Positions 39,001 to 54,000 of a stretch of DNA of 64,000 nt are shown here, piece by piece. Source of the stretch: Stictocephala bisonia (lineage: Eukaryota > Arthropoda > Insecta > Hemiptera > Membracidae); assembly GCA_035578905.1 (NCBI GenBank), contig JAQJVL010000246.1, forward strand, positions 434,001-498,000, in the 5' to 3' direction. Numbering within the stretch: position 1 is the first letter of the stretch; every line of letters begins with the position of its first letter. The notes beneath the pieces were generated by a model, which saw nothing but the letters and a program-made list of their open reading frames with translations, was not told the origin of the DNA and ran no database searches. The position numbers and the translations under genes were made by a program.

Positions 39001-42000
39001 AGTAAATAAAATTTATTGATTTTCTTTTACAGGGTGTTTCTTTTAAAACCCAACCCATGATTTAAAATAAAAATGAAAAATAAAACACATCTATAACACA
39101 TTTTAGTATTATTTACTGTAACATTTACTACTAATATTTACATGATTTTAATGACATTTTTGTTTAGGTTTTAAAACAAACGATTTTGTTTTAAAATATT
39201 TCTCCACAATATACACTCTCTGGTCTTTGCTCAAAACCATGTTCTAACCTCAACTTAATGACATTGCACGAAATACAAATAAAGTGAACAACAATGCAAC
39301 AATGTAAATCAGCTGATAGCCAAGGAAGAAGAAGAACTAGGGCTACCAGCCTAAGAACTTGTAATTATATTAAACCTTCAATTTTTGTACTTGTAAATAG
39401 GGCTGCGTTTTAAACGAAACACCGTGTACATTAAATTTACTCATTTACAGATAAAAATTGTAAGATTTCAATTCTAAACCATTCTTACAAAAACCTTATA
39501 TCTGCTAAATTATTTAAGGTAAGGCCTTGAAATTTGCCATGAATATTAGGAAGTACCATAGTAATAGATTAACCCATTCCCAGCCTACTCTCTGATTTAT
39601 TTGCAGCCACAAAATATATTCTATAAAAACTAACCATATAACTTTAGTTCTGTTACAGTTATTAACCTAAATATTTATTTATTCTTCAGTAAATGAACTT
39701 GTGAGTCTAATATAATTTATAAACAACAATAGATCAGAGTAACTTTTTTTGTAAAAACTATAAAAACAATTAATGGAAAATATGAATGTTGTCAAAGTTT
39801 TACATCCTACAGCCACTGAGAGAATAATAAACATTATGAGGCTAATCAAATCTTATTTAGAAACTTCTTTTTTATGATTTCCTTCATTATAAATTAGCAC
39901 AAAAATGTTATACAGTTTTATTTAATTTTATATAGTCAACGTAGTTGTAGGTCTAAGTTTTCCTCAACAACACAATTTGAAAGTCACTAAAATATTATTA
40001 TAACAATACGTGGGGAAAACGAGGCAACTGGTGCGTTATCGGGGGAATGGTATCATTAAATCAGAGGCTGTAAGGTAATTTAGAAGTTTAATTCGCCGCC
40101 TTTTCCCGCACAACTTAGAAGCGCCTGTGTTTAAAGTCGACGAGTTGGCCGAGTGAGTGCTATTCATCTGGTCCCCTATAAATCATAGCCAGCTTTGATT
40201 AGCTCTAAATTAATTAATTGAAAAAAGGTTAATATATTGAGAATTAGTGCAAACAATTTGGCTGGCTGCGATCTCCTCGTGCCCTCAAATTATCCAATTC
40301 TACATTAAAAAATTCAGCAAACTAACAACTACCAAATGATTCCACTCCCCCTTTCTGATAATTTAGCCTAACTGAAACATCTTAAATGATCGCTAATAAA
40401 TTTAACTAATACACTATTCATCCTGTCGAGATCTGCAAGGGTGACGGCGACACATCCAGACTGTCCGGCCGAGGGTTGGGGCATGACTCCACTTTCTCGC
40501 GTCAACCTCCCATCCCTAATTTTTGCGCATGCGCAAGCGATAGTTGTAGTTCTCACCACGTGCGGAGCTATCCACCACAAATATCTGAATAATTTATTAT
40601 TTTGCTTTTGCTAGTCTTCACCCTTAATACATTCACTGCGGCTGGGTCAGTATAGTCACATACTATGCACTATTCCTTTGTTGGCCAGTGTGAGATTAGC
40701 ATCGGGGGAGAGAGCGTGTACTTTGTGTTAGCGTGGTCGGATGAGTATAGACAACATTTAACTACGGAAGAATTGGCGTGACTTTTTTATGTTTGTCTAT
40801 GTTTTGTACAAGATGTATAGAGTGTATTTAAAGCAGCTTTTACTTTTCTGTAGATATTCAGATTATTTCTAATTTTCTGACTAGAAACTAGAAGAGAATA
40901 CGAGTTCTTGCGAGTCTGAAGACAGTAAGTTTACAGATAAAAATCGTAACGGGATATTAAGATTTGGCTTCTATGAATAAACAAATGGACTGGAATGGAA
41001 TGATCCGGTGGGTTGAAAGGGATTAAATATTGTAAATACCAACATATGAGCTAAAAATACTATATGAATTGCACATAAATCGATTTTACTTGTTAATATG
41101 TTTAAATAGGTAAGCGTGCAGCCATGATGCCAAACCAGGCAAGACAGCTCCACATGATAAACTGTGTGACACCATGCGCCGCAGCAGCAAATGTGTTAAA
41201 AATAAGAACTAGAACAAATATAAGAACCAAAGTTGTTTTCTTTATCTTACATTAATCCTAAATACATTCAAAGCATATATTTAAATATAACTAACTTTTT
41301 TACTTATTAAAACACTCTACTCACATATTAAAACCCTTAAATACCAATTATAACTCATAAGAAGCCTAAAACAACAACATTATAATAATAATATTGAAAG
41401 TACTTTAATCTATCATGATAAACAATAACACACGTAACTACACATATCTGGCAGAATGAGTGTAAGCGAAGTACCTATCAGCTGTTTATTTTAATAGGCC
41501 TACACACTTAAAATGTTATTTATAATCTTTTGCACTGCTATTTGAAAAAAAAACTGATTTATTGACATGTTAATGATTGTTGAAAACAGATCGCAGCACA
41601 CTGAGAGTGCTTGAAAACCGACTTGTCAACATTATTGTGACACAACCCAAAAGTCTTACAAGTTGCAGCTTTTGATCGGTAAAGTCCACTAGCCATTCCA
41701 GGTATGACTTTTGATCAGAAAGGGTTAAAAGTATTCATATGGGGCTCATATTTTTTAAGCTACAATAATTATGTTCATCAAAAGTGAAACTATTATTTTA
41801 AATATTTAAAACTTTTTAATTTAAAACATTTTTAAGTCTGAATAATGAATCTTACCACTTTTACAATATTATTTTAAAGACATTTTTATATTCTACAAAA
41901 AAAAATTAATTGAGGTTATCTTTAGAAAAAAAAAAACAAAAAAACAATGGTTCATTTGCATTTTAGCTAGGAGAGACCTGGTGTTTGTAGCTCCCATTTG

Positions 42001-45000
42001 GGTATCAAACTTCAAAACATGCTGCAGAGGTGAAAAGTCCTTAGGGTCTCAAATACGGCCTCCAACGAATCGGGCTTCAAAGTTAGATCTCATTTTGTTC
42101 TTATAGAAAAATGTGTATTGAATTTTTTTCTAGGCATGTACTCTTCCTTCAAGCATTGAAACACTGGTATTATCAAGATGAGGGTTGACGAAACATCTTC
42201 AGATTTTGTCATCCTACTTATTACCATACTACTTATATTAAATGAAATTATGTTTTCCTCGCTTCATTAAGGAATTAAAATCTTATTCCTTGTTTCTCGC
42301 TTGAGTAGCCACTTATAGAAATGTCAATAATAAAATTCAAAATTAAATCTGAGTTTATATAAAACCATATATATATTTAGCCATAATATTGTATTTTTCT
42401 TTACTTAAGTCAAAGTATGAATATGAAGATAAAATACTTAATTTACTTTACCAGGGAAAAAATTATTATATTACAATTGAGTAGTGACCATAGCTGTTTA
42501 CGTACAAGCAAATCCGAGCAGAAGGCTGCCACCAGATGGAGCGGGAGGTCGAGGTTGTTGAACAAACCTCTGCACTAACGTTACACTCAGCTTCTCCGCA
42601 CGGTCACTCTCCATGATTAATCTATGAACGATCATTAAACAAATAAAAACATTTAACAAAAGCTGGTAAAATAATCTATTGATAAATAAATGATTCTAAA
42701 GAATTGGCACAAACTTTCCCCCATATTAAACACTAAAAATCAAAACTTTGAAAATTACCAGGTTGATCCCCAAATATGGTTTTTTGTCATAACTAAAAAA
42801 TTAGTCAAGTTGAGACATGCGGTTTTTACTAAAATATTTTAAAGTGTAATTAAAATCTTTCCTGACAAAATAATCAAAATCTTTACAGCCGTTTTGAGAA
42901 CATTCCATTTTTTTATGCTTTTTGTGCATTAAAGTTAAAAAATATAATTTCAAAAAGGTGAAAAAATGGTCTGGAGAAATTTGGTATACAGGCTAAATAC
43001 ACCTATATACCAAATGTCATGAAAAGTGATCTATCCGTTTGGTCTCCAGCAAAGTGCACATACACACAGACAGACACACGTGGACAGACATCAACATTTT
43101 TTCGAAAATACCCACTTTTTGGGTTTAGAGGACTCTAAATTGGATTTTTAGACAACTTGTAAAAAAATTTTTTTGGACGATCAGAATACTTTCTCTATGC
43201 TAACACATATGGGAGAAAGTAAAATGGAACAATTACTACATTCATGTGGACATTTCATCAAAAACAAAAAATCAAAGAACAATTGCTAATACTTGATCTA
43301 AGTTTAATTATTAAAATAAACTGACCTGTAGATCTGAAACTGGTCCGCAGACTGAGTAGTAAACATCTGTAGAGAAAGCAGCACCAGCAGACCATTCACA
43401 GCTTCCACATGAATGTTGTATGTTGCGTCTCTGACAGACAAACCACTCATTAGATAAAATACATGAACATTACATCTAAAATAATACAATTTGAACCTAT
43501 CTTGAGGCTGTTCTTTTAATTAATCATTTTAAGTTGAATGTATGTTTTGGACTGGTTAAATAGACATCCCTTGCTTTGCTATGGAGTGGTTGTCTTCACC
43601 TGCTTATGCTTCCTTCTGTGGTTTTCTTTGAATCATCACGTCAAAATAAAAGCTCAACCTGCTACCACTCTCCTAGATGACAAAGTTTTATAGTTTAGAA
43701 GACCCTATATGTTTACTTTGGTGGAGGGGGAGATTCAAAGCAGTGCAATCATGTTAAATTAGTAGAAATTACCTTAAACATTTCACAATGAAAACAAAAT
43801 TAGCCAGACTTTTATGACATGTTTATGTTTTTTTAATAGCCGTTTGAAATAAATTATTGAATTAAATTAATGCCAATGCTGCTTTTTTTAAAAAAAAGAA
43901 AAGGAAACGTTGAGGAGCTGTTCTTACCACTTAGGAATGGATTTTCGATAAATAATTTTTATAATTGAGAAAAAATATATACCTTGTTCAATCACCTTTA
44001 TTTCTTATTATTATTTATTACATACTAAAAATTATTTACCTTAAATAATTTTTAGTAAGTCTCTATGGTACCTTTCCTCAACATTTCTTCAAAATCTGTT
44101 GTGATTCCGGAGATTTTGTGATAAGTGACTACCGTACATCATTTTTGGATTATACCGGGTGTCCAAAAAGTTCCGGACCGGTTAAATATTTATAAAAACT
44201 TTTAAAATAGAGCTAAACCAATTGGTACCATGTTAACACATAATTCAGTGACCCACTACCTCCTTAGGGGGATGACCCATTAGGAGTCAGAAGAAAAACT
44301 TAGATAGAAGCATAGGTCCATTTAAAATGCATACCATTTTAAAAGTCTTAATTATTAGAACATCATGCAGCAAACTAGATCTCAAAACCTTAAATTTAAA
44401 CAAAATGACAACGCTCGAAAGTTTCAATACTGATCTTATGTGCAAGTTCATGAATGGCTTAATTTTATTGTAACCATATCAGATGAAGCTATGAAACGTC
44501 ACACATGATTTACTGTACACAAACTTAAAATTCAGTGTCCTGCTTTTCTTCTATGGGAACGGTCCACGAGGAATCAGAAGAAAAGTTTTAATGCATAGAT
44601 TGGCACATCATTTTATGCACATCATTATAAAGGACTAGTCAAGCATAGAAGAATTCCACAAACCTCACTTTAAAAGCTTCATCCGTTACAAAATGGTGGA
44701 ATAAATAAATAGGTTACTTAGATATGTATAAAAAAAAATCAGTTTGTTAATTTTTTACACTAAAATCTGAAATAAAATTGATTCATTTGTCACAGTTCAT
44801 GAAACTTGATGGTCTGTTTCATTATCTATGCCTTCAAGATATTTTTAATCTATGGGTGTAAAATGATGAAATCCATGTTGATTCATTACTCGATATTATA
44901 GAAAAATTAGGAGGCAAGACTGATACTAGTGTGTAGCTTCCAGAAAGAATTCCCTGTTTTTAAACTGCTTTGTTGGAATATTGGAACTACCTTTTTTTTG

Positions 45001-48000
45001 GAATATTTATGACTATTTTCAAGCTGTTAATACAGGATTTATTGTAATTTATTTTAAACTTATTTTTAAACTAGAACAGTGATTATTAAATAGTTGGGTT
45101 TCATCTTCAGTCATCAATCACTGAAAAACGTTACACTTCAATAATAATAATAATAATAAACTTTATTTCTCATAATTTACAATGAATACATGATGACATC
45201 ATTATTTTACATGACAGTAAACATTACAAATCTTCGGCATTCAAACTTCACTTTGTTCAGGTAATCACCGTGCAACGTTATAAACCACTAACAATAATTA
45301 ATTATATGCACACCTTATTACTATTTACACATTTTGTAATATATACTTGTTGAATTTTGTTATTTTATGTTTAAACATGAATATAAATTATAATGAGAAA
45401 TAAAGGGTTAACCTCCCAGGCTAGCCTGTTTGGAGGATTTCTTATACTATCTTGTAAAAGTAAAACAGCTAATGGCAATGAAAACGTTGAAGTACAAAAA
45501 AATACACAAATAAATAATCTGTATCCTAATATTGAATTCATATATCTTGGATACATATATATACATTCTTTTTTCTCCCTAATTAATCAAAGTAACATTA
45601 TAACTATTTGAGCCTAATCCAACATGCATATTTTATGTTTATAGATTTCATTGTAAATAATCCCTTATTAAAGTATTAGTTCACAAAATTTGTACATAAA
45701 ACAATTTAAAGAATAAAATAAACAATGAAAGCGAAAATGGATATACATTCCAAACATTTATGTGGGGAGAGCATGCAAACTGAGTAGGCACGTGTCGTAC
45801 TGGCTCCGATGTTAAGTGTTAATTTATATGGGTTTTAGTGTTGTGATTTATACAAATTTTTGCATATGTAAACTATAAATAGTTATTAGTCGAACGGTTA
45901 AGTCACAAGTGTTATTAATCAGTAGTTAGCCCGTAAATTGTGTTACAAGTTGAATATTTCAAGTTACTGTGTGAAGTTGGAGCTGGTTCAAGGTCAAGGT
46001 CACGTGGTATCAAGGTACAGCTGGCACAACCATGGCACCGCCACCTGTCACGAGAAATACACGCAATAATAACAGCAGTGACGGTGATAATTTAACTATC
46101 GACCAAAAGCTTGATTTGTTATTGAACAACGTTTCTGATATAAAAAATGATAACAATAAGTTTAAAACGGATATATTAGAAATAAAGGATGAGTTAAAAC
46201 AGTTCAAAGTGGATATAACGGAGTCTATTGATATGTGTTTTAAGAAAGTGGAGGATTGTAGTGCAACAGCCAATGAGAACAGAGTGAAGATAGATGCTAA
46301 TGAAGCAGCTTTACAGAATTTGAATTCAGAAAATATTAATCTTAAAGCAAAGATTGAGGAACTACAGAAGGTATTACAATCATCCGAGCAATACTACCGA
46401 AGCAACTGTTTGGAGATATATGGCGTACCGGAGACAAAAAAAGAAAATATCATGGAAGTCATCAAGAGGATTGCACGAGCAATACAATTTGAATTAAAAG
46501 ATGATATGATAGACGCTGTCCATCGATTAGCCAAAAACCCTAACAACATTCAAGCTCCCAGAGGAATAATAATAAAGTTTTGCAGACGTATAGATATGGA
46601 GGAAATGCGGAAGAAAACGCGAGTAAAAAATGGATTCTTAGCTTCTGAGCTAGGGTACAACAGTGAGGAGACTGTATTTATAAACTTGTCAATGACGAAG
46701 GCGACGAGAATCCTGTGGAGTCACACCCGCACATTTAAGAAAGAGCATAATTACGCATACGCCTGGGTGACAAGTGCGGGGAAGATATTTCTACGCAAGA
46801 GTGAGGGGGCCCCAGCAATACACATCACTGAGAAGTCGGATCTCGATTCTCTCAAATGAACATGTTTACAGTTAAATTGCTATGTTGTACTGAAGCACGC
46901 TCTGAATGGTATGTTGTATGCACTTCTTATTTATTTCACTGCGTATTGTTGTTCTCTAGAATTAAGTTATTCATCTTGTGCATGTATAATTGTTATTTAT
47001 ATTTATTAATGCGCATCTGCATATCAATTTTATTATATAAGCATGGGTGAAGATATTAATGTATATTACCAAAATGTGAGGGGTTTGCGATCTAAAACAA
47101 ATGATTTTCGTTTAAATCTACTAGAAAGTAATTATGAAATCGTCATACTAACGGAAACTTGGTTTAATTGTTCTATTCACAACTCCGAGTTGTTTACTGA
47201 TGAGTACAATATATTTAGAAAAGATAGGAATCAGACTGTAACTGGTAAGAGTCGGGGAGGGGGTGTTTTAATTGCAATTAAAAACCATATTAAAGCCTGT
47301 AGATTATATAATCTTGAAACTGAGGAGGACAACATTTGGATTAAGTTAAATATTACTAACGGCCACTCTATTGTTGTCTGTGTGGCTTATTTTGTCCCCA
47401 ACACACCTGTGCATGTATATAGAACTTTTTTTGATAAATTAGAATTATTTAAATTTAATCAAGAACGCTTATTAATTGTAGGAGATTTTAATCTTCCTAT
47501 AGCTGGAACAAACTTTGATTTATCTAATGGAAACGATGTGTGTAAGCAGTTATTGTTTTTTACAAAACTATATAGGATTAATTTAAAGAACAATATCAGT
47601 AATCAGTATGGCAGAACATTAGATTTAATAATATCTGATATATCGGACATGAATGTAGTTGAGGAATCTAGTTCACTCGTAAATATTGATAAATATCACC
47701 CTGCACTTCTAATGTACTTCAAAAAGGGAGATAAGAGACATAGTTTCTGCCAAACAAATGTAAATAGTTCTAATCATACGTACAATTTTGCTATGGCTAA
47801 TTTCCTTTCTCTATATAATGAGTTTAAGAATGTTGCATGGGATGACCTTGTTATATGTAATGATTTAAATGAAGCAGTTGCTTTATTTTATGACAAAATT
47901 TATAGGGCTCTAGATTCACACGTTCCTCGAAAATTAGGAAACAAATCAAAATATCCTATTTGGTTCTCTAGTAATTTAAAATTATTGATTAAACGCAAAG

Positions 48001-51000
48001 AAAGACTTAGAAGAAAATATAAAATTTACAAATTCCCTCATATTTTAGATCAATACAAAAATATGAGGAGTGAAACAAAGCGTTTAGTAAGAATTGAATT
48101 TGGTAATTATGTTAATACTGCGGAGAATGAAATACGCAAAAATCCTAAATCATTTTGGAGTATTATCAAAAGGTTAAGTGGCACTGATAACAGATTGACA
48201 ACAATGATCTTGGATGATAAGGAAGTGGAAGGGGGACCTGCGATAGTGGAGGCACTGGCCCAGTATTTCTATAAAGTTTATCAACCATGTAATCTGTCCA
48301 TGGATGAAATGTGTTGTCGGGCGCTCCTTTCGCCAGTTATGGATAATGTTACTACCTTGTTTTTTTCCGAAATAACTGAAACGGAGGTACTGAATGGAAT
48401 TAAAAAATTAAAGTCTAAACGGTCTTTGGGCCCTGATGGCGGTCCACCCTATATTATAAAAGCTTGTGCTGACATTTTTGTTCTTCCTTTACATTATTTA
48501 TTTAACCTTTCTATAAAGACTAATTGTTTTCCTGAATTATGGAAAACTACTAGAGTAGTCCCAATACCCAAGAAGGGAAGCAAAAGGGATATAAAAAATC
48601 ATAGACCCATTGCAATATTATCGACACCGGCTAAGGTGTTTGAGTCTATTATCTACAACAGATTGTTTTCACATGTGAGAAGTTACGTCAGTGAAAATCA
48701 ACATGGTTTCTTCCCTAAAAGGTCAATTAACTCAAATTTATTAAATTTTTCTCAATTTTGTGTTAAAGAAATGGACAAAGGAACTCAGGTTGATGTCATT
48801 TACACAGAATTTGAAAAAGCTTTTGACAAAGTAAATCACTTAGCGTTACTGTCTAAACTGCACTTCTTTGGATTATCTGAAAATTGCATAAAATTCTTCT
48901 CCTCATATCTTTATAACAGAAAACAATTTGTAAGCTTATTAGGTTTTTCTTCTGAGAAATTTAGGGCAGATTCAGGAGTCCCGCAAGGTTCAAATCTGGG
49001 ACCTTTGCTTTTTATAATTTTTATTAATGACATTACTCAATGTATTAAAAACAGTAAAATACTTCTTCACGCAGACAATTTAAAAATCTTTAAAAGTATT
49101 AATACAGTAAATGATTGTTTTTCATTACAGCAAAATCTAAATAACCTGTTTAATTGGAGTTTAGAAAATCTCAAATTTAACACACAAAAATGCACTTTTG
49201 TCACGTATACTAAGAAGAAAGATAGAAATATTATTTGTTATGATTACACTCTAGGTGGTGAGTTTTTAAATAAGCAATCATCAATCAAGGATCTTGGCAT
49301 CTTGTTTGATTCCAGTTTCAACTTCAGCGAGCACATAGTATCCATTTCCAAATCTGCATATTCGGTTTTAGGTTTTGTCAAAAGATCAGGAAATTTCTTA
49401 AAATCTTCAAATTCTTTAAAAATATTATATTTTTCGTTAGTAAGGTCACAACTTGAGTTCGGTTTTATTGTATGGTACCCTCAAGCAGGTTATCTAGCAA
49501 ATATGATTGAGTCTGTGCAGAGGAAATTTTTGAGGTATCTATACTTCAAGACATTTGGTCACTACACTGACGTAATCCCTTACTCTGAACTGTTGAATAT
49601 TTTTGAAATGGACAGCCTTTCAAAGAGGCGCAACATTGGTGCTTTGCTTTATCTCCATAAGCTGGTGAATGGGGCGTGCGACGACAGTGACCTGCTGTCA
49701 GAATTGCGTTTTTCGGTTCCCCGACCTGGGTCCCGTTGTTGTTCACTGTTCTCTCCACATTTCTCAAGGACTAACCTGGGATATAGTTCTCCTGTTAACA
49801 TTCTATCTAGACTGCACAATGTTCATTCTCTGCAGGTTGACATTTTTAAGGAATCTTTGAAGAGTTATAAAAATAATTTACTAAGTTTGGTTATTCCATA
49901 GCTATTGTTTCTTTTTCATTACTTATGTATATATGTGTGTATGTATGTATATGTATGTATATATGTATGTATGTGTGTATGTATGTATATGTATATTATT
50001 TATTTAACCTTACAATTTATACTTTATAGTAAATGCTGTTGTATTTAACTGTTTAATGTGTGCATTTCAATCCTTTTGTTGCCTAATTTATTACTGATTG
50101 AATAAAACTGTATTTATTTGCTCGTTTCATGATGACTGTTGCAATGTTATATTATACTGGTTGTTATAGATTTAAACTGATTGTTATATTTATATAGTTG
50201 TATTTATTGTTATATTTATATAGTTGTATGTATTGTTATATTTATTGTTATATTTATATAGTTGTATGTATTGTTATATTTATACAGTTATATTTATTGT
50301 ATATGGTTAAAATTCATGATGTTACACGTTAGTGTTATTACTTAGAATCACCGCCTGCAGTGCATGAACTATTGGACTCTTTTTGCATGTTGGATATGAT
50401 TTATTATTAATATTCTTAATGCTACAGTGTAATTGGCAATTGTGCTGTATTGTAGCATTGTACAAATAAAATAAATAAATAAATAAACATTTATCATGAC
50501 AAACAAATAAATAATGAGAAAAAAACAAAAAAGACAAAAGAAGTAAATATGTGAACAACTTAGTCAATACATTTTTGCACATTATTAATTGTATTGAACA
50601 TAATTAAACTTGAAAATCTGACAAAAGAAGCACAAGGAATACTATACTCAGTCACTAGCATTTGAGATATCATCTCATACATTGATTCTAAAAAGCATCT
50701 CTTCTATGTCATCTACTGCCAGAAGCCATTTTTTAAGATGCTTTGAAAAATAAATGATTGATTCCTGCTTTTTTATTTCATTTGGAATTAGATTAAACAT
50801 TTTTGGTGCTAAATAGAAAAATGTTTTTGTAAAGTATGTATTTAACGGTTTAGGTACAAATAAATCTTCTGAATTTCTCAATCTCCTTTTATAATCATTT
50901 AACGATTTATGATTGTTGCTCCTCATATAGAATATTTTCAAAGTTTTATACACATACATGTATCTTAAGGGAAGAACTTGTAAGTTCAAAAACAGCTGAT

Positions 51001-54000
51001 ATGATGGATCTGTCTTCTTTTTTCATAATTAATCTTATATAATGTTTTTGGGTAACGATTATTGTTTTTAAATTTGAAATATATGTTCCCCCCCAACATG
51101 AAATTCCATACTCTATTCTACTATTAACAAGAGAAAAATATAACGTTCTTAAGAGGTCATTATTACATATATTTCTCATAAAATAAAAAATTCTCAAGAC
51201 ATTATTTAATTTTTGTTTCAATTTGTTCAAATGATCTTTCCAGTTTAATTCTTTGTCAACCCATAGCCCTAAATATTTCAACGACTCAACTCCTAATATT
51301 GGTTTGCATTCCTCTATACATTCACCATTACTACTAATACAATCCAAGCATTTGTATACAATGTTATTAGGCAAACAAACATTTCCTCTCAAGCAAAAGT
51401 TGATGTATTTAGTTTTTTCAGAACTTAGTACCATGTTATTTCTGGCAAACCACCATCTTAATGCTTGCAAGTCTAAGTTTATTTTAATTTCAACGTCATG
51501 CCATGTATCTTCAACGTAACACAAGGTTGTATCACCTGCAAATGAGGTTATCTTGGCATACAAATTTCCCTCACAGAGGTCATTGATATACATACTAAAA
51601 ATAATGTTGCACCCAAAACTGACCCTTGGGGTACTCCGTACTTTATATCTCCGAATTGGCTTAGCGCACCGTTACATTTAACACATTGTTTTCTTCCTGA
51701 TAAATAACTTTTAAACCACTTGTACACGGGTCCCCTAATTCCACAGTCATAAAGCTTAGTTTGAAGTATTTTGTGATCAACCATATCGAATGCTTTTGTA
51801 ATATCTAAAAATATAACCAAGACTTTTTTCCGATTATTTAGCCCATTAGCTACTCTAACCATGAAATCGAGTAAAGCCGTCTCTGTGCCGATACCCTGTC
51901 TGAACCCATATTGATTTATGCTAAAATAACACATATCCTCCAAAAACCTGATCAGTTTTTGTTTCATAATTTTCTCATATACTTTAGAAAGGATGACAAC
52001 AATGATATCGGTCTATAATTACTGCAACACGACCTGGAGTCTTTTTTATAAATTGGGATAACGACAGCTTCTTTCAATTTTTCCGGGAATTCTCCTGTCT
52101 CAAAGCTTAAATTTATAAGATGTAGTAATACATTGCTTATTTTATTATAAATTTGTTTAAGTAGTAAGGTGCTAATACCATCAAGACCAGGTGAAGTGCC
52201 TATTTTTAAAGAGTTAACTGCTACTACAAGCTCGTTTAGTGTGGCAGGAGTCAAAAACATTGACTTATTAACATATTTCCGTTTAAAACAGTTTTTTAAA
52301 TCACATTGGTCAAGATTGTTTGGTTGCTTTATTTGTTTACCTAATTCCTCGGCAACTGACAAAAAATATTTATTGAATTCATTAGCAACTGTTTCAGGAT
52401 CATTTACTTTTGTACCACCTACATCTAAGGTTATTGCATCATTATTTCGTTTTTTCTGTCCTGTAATATCATTAATAATGTTCCATGTTTTTTTGGAGTT
52501 GTATTTATGTTTTTCAAAAAGATTAGAAAAATAATAATTTTTTAAAACACGTATATCATTCTGTAATTTATTCCTATATTCTCTAAAATTCTTCTTTTTT
52601 TCTTCGTCATTAGGATTTTTCTTTAGTGCTTTAAGCATATTATTCCTAATTTTAACACGTTTGCAAGTATCACAGTCAATCCACGGTTTTAATTTTACAA
52701 TATTTGATCTTTTATTCTTGATATCTATTTGTGAGTTTAAAATTAAATAGTTTAATTTTCCATAGAACAAATCAAAAGCTTTAGATGCATTCTTCTCTTT
52801 ATAAACAATACTCCAGTCAGCCAACTCTAAACTACTAATCAAACTCTCTCTGTTGATACGGCAGTACACCCGTTTGTCGGCTGCCGGTGACTGAACCATA
52901 AATATGACATATATATATATATATATATATACATTACCTACTGTGGGGAAACGTAAATCTTCTCTAAAATGTATTCTAGTATAATTTAAAACTTTGCTGA
53001 AGGATTAAAATATTAGTAACGCTTGCACATGAATAGTCTGTTATGGATTGTCAATAGATATCTTAATCTATTATACAATACTTACACGAGCGGCAATGAT
53101 ATGATGAGATCTATTAATGTATTCATGTACCGATATAGTATCGACTCATTTTCAGTTTCATTTTCACTACCTGAAATAAAATGTAATTATTATTACTTTT
53201 ATAATATTACTATGACTTCTACGCTTACAATGAAATTTTACCAATATAATCATTGCCCACAAAAACCAAAATTATCACACCACAAAACCAAAATAATTAA
53301 TCTGGACTTCCTAATTAAAGTTAAATAATACTAAATAATTCTTAATTTTAGGAATTGTAGAGGGATCCATTGTACAAGATCCTCCTAGAATACAAAAAAT
53401 ACTAGCTAAATTCAACACTGCACGTGTATGGGTGGGCGGGTGGGTCATCACCATTGTACGTGTATGGGTGGGCGGGTTGGTCATCAACACTGCACGTGTA
53501 TGGGTAGGCGGGTGGGTCATCACCATTGTACGTATATGGATGGGCGGGTTGGTCATCAACACTGCACGTGTATGGGTGGGCGGGTGGGTCATCACCACTG
53601 TACATGTATGGGTGGGCGGGTTGGTCATCACCACTGTACGTGTATGGGTGGGAGGGTCACCACCACTGTACGTATATGGGTGGGCGGGTGGGTATTTGTT
53701 AATAATTGGCAGTATTTGTTTATAATTACTTAGGAGGCTTCAGAATTGACTTTCCCTAACAAAGTTACACACCTAATTTAAACGTAAATCATGAGCTGTG
53801 TGTATTTGTCAGGTGGGTAGGTGAATCAGTTCTATCACACGTATTACTACAGAACGTGTTTGGGTGGAAGGGTTAGTACTGTGATCATTTGCCCATGTAT
53901 TATGTAATAGTTATGTCATGTATTCACATGACATAACTATGATTCACATTACATAACTACGATTCACATCAAATAACTATGATTCACATGACATATTGTA

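Larger units (their letters stand above)
45762..50484 (+). mobile_element. full-length two-ORF LINE with 10-bp target site duplication
   Basis: Flanked by AAACATTTAT at 45752-45761 and 50485-50494 (the second copy partly merges with the tail). Order: 5' UTR about 270 bp, ORF1 46032-46859, spacer of 183 bp, ORF2 47043-49901, then a 3' UTR with TGTA and TTATATTTATATAG repeats and an (AAAT)n tail at 50465-50484. Both ORFs are uninterrupted. The jockey/CR1-like group is inferred from ORF2 motifs and tail. It lies antisense in dymeclin intron 4. Confidence 0.8.

Noticed and set aside
40368..40580. Minus-strand frame across the GC-richer part of intron 6 as a dymeclin exon
   Set aside because: No similarity to dymeclin, and exons 6 and 7 already join in phase.
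45393..45611. Open frames on both strands around 45.4-45.6 kb
   Set aside because: No recognisable motif, AT-rich, between LINE fragments.
53428..53733. Overlapping 'proteins' on both strands with a 12-residue repeat (for example [11 protein letters not shown])
   Set aside because: They come from the 36-bp minisatellite, whose period is a multiple of three. No start, splice or flanking coding evidence.
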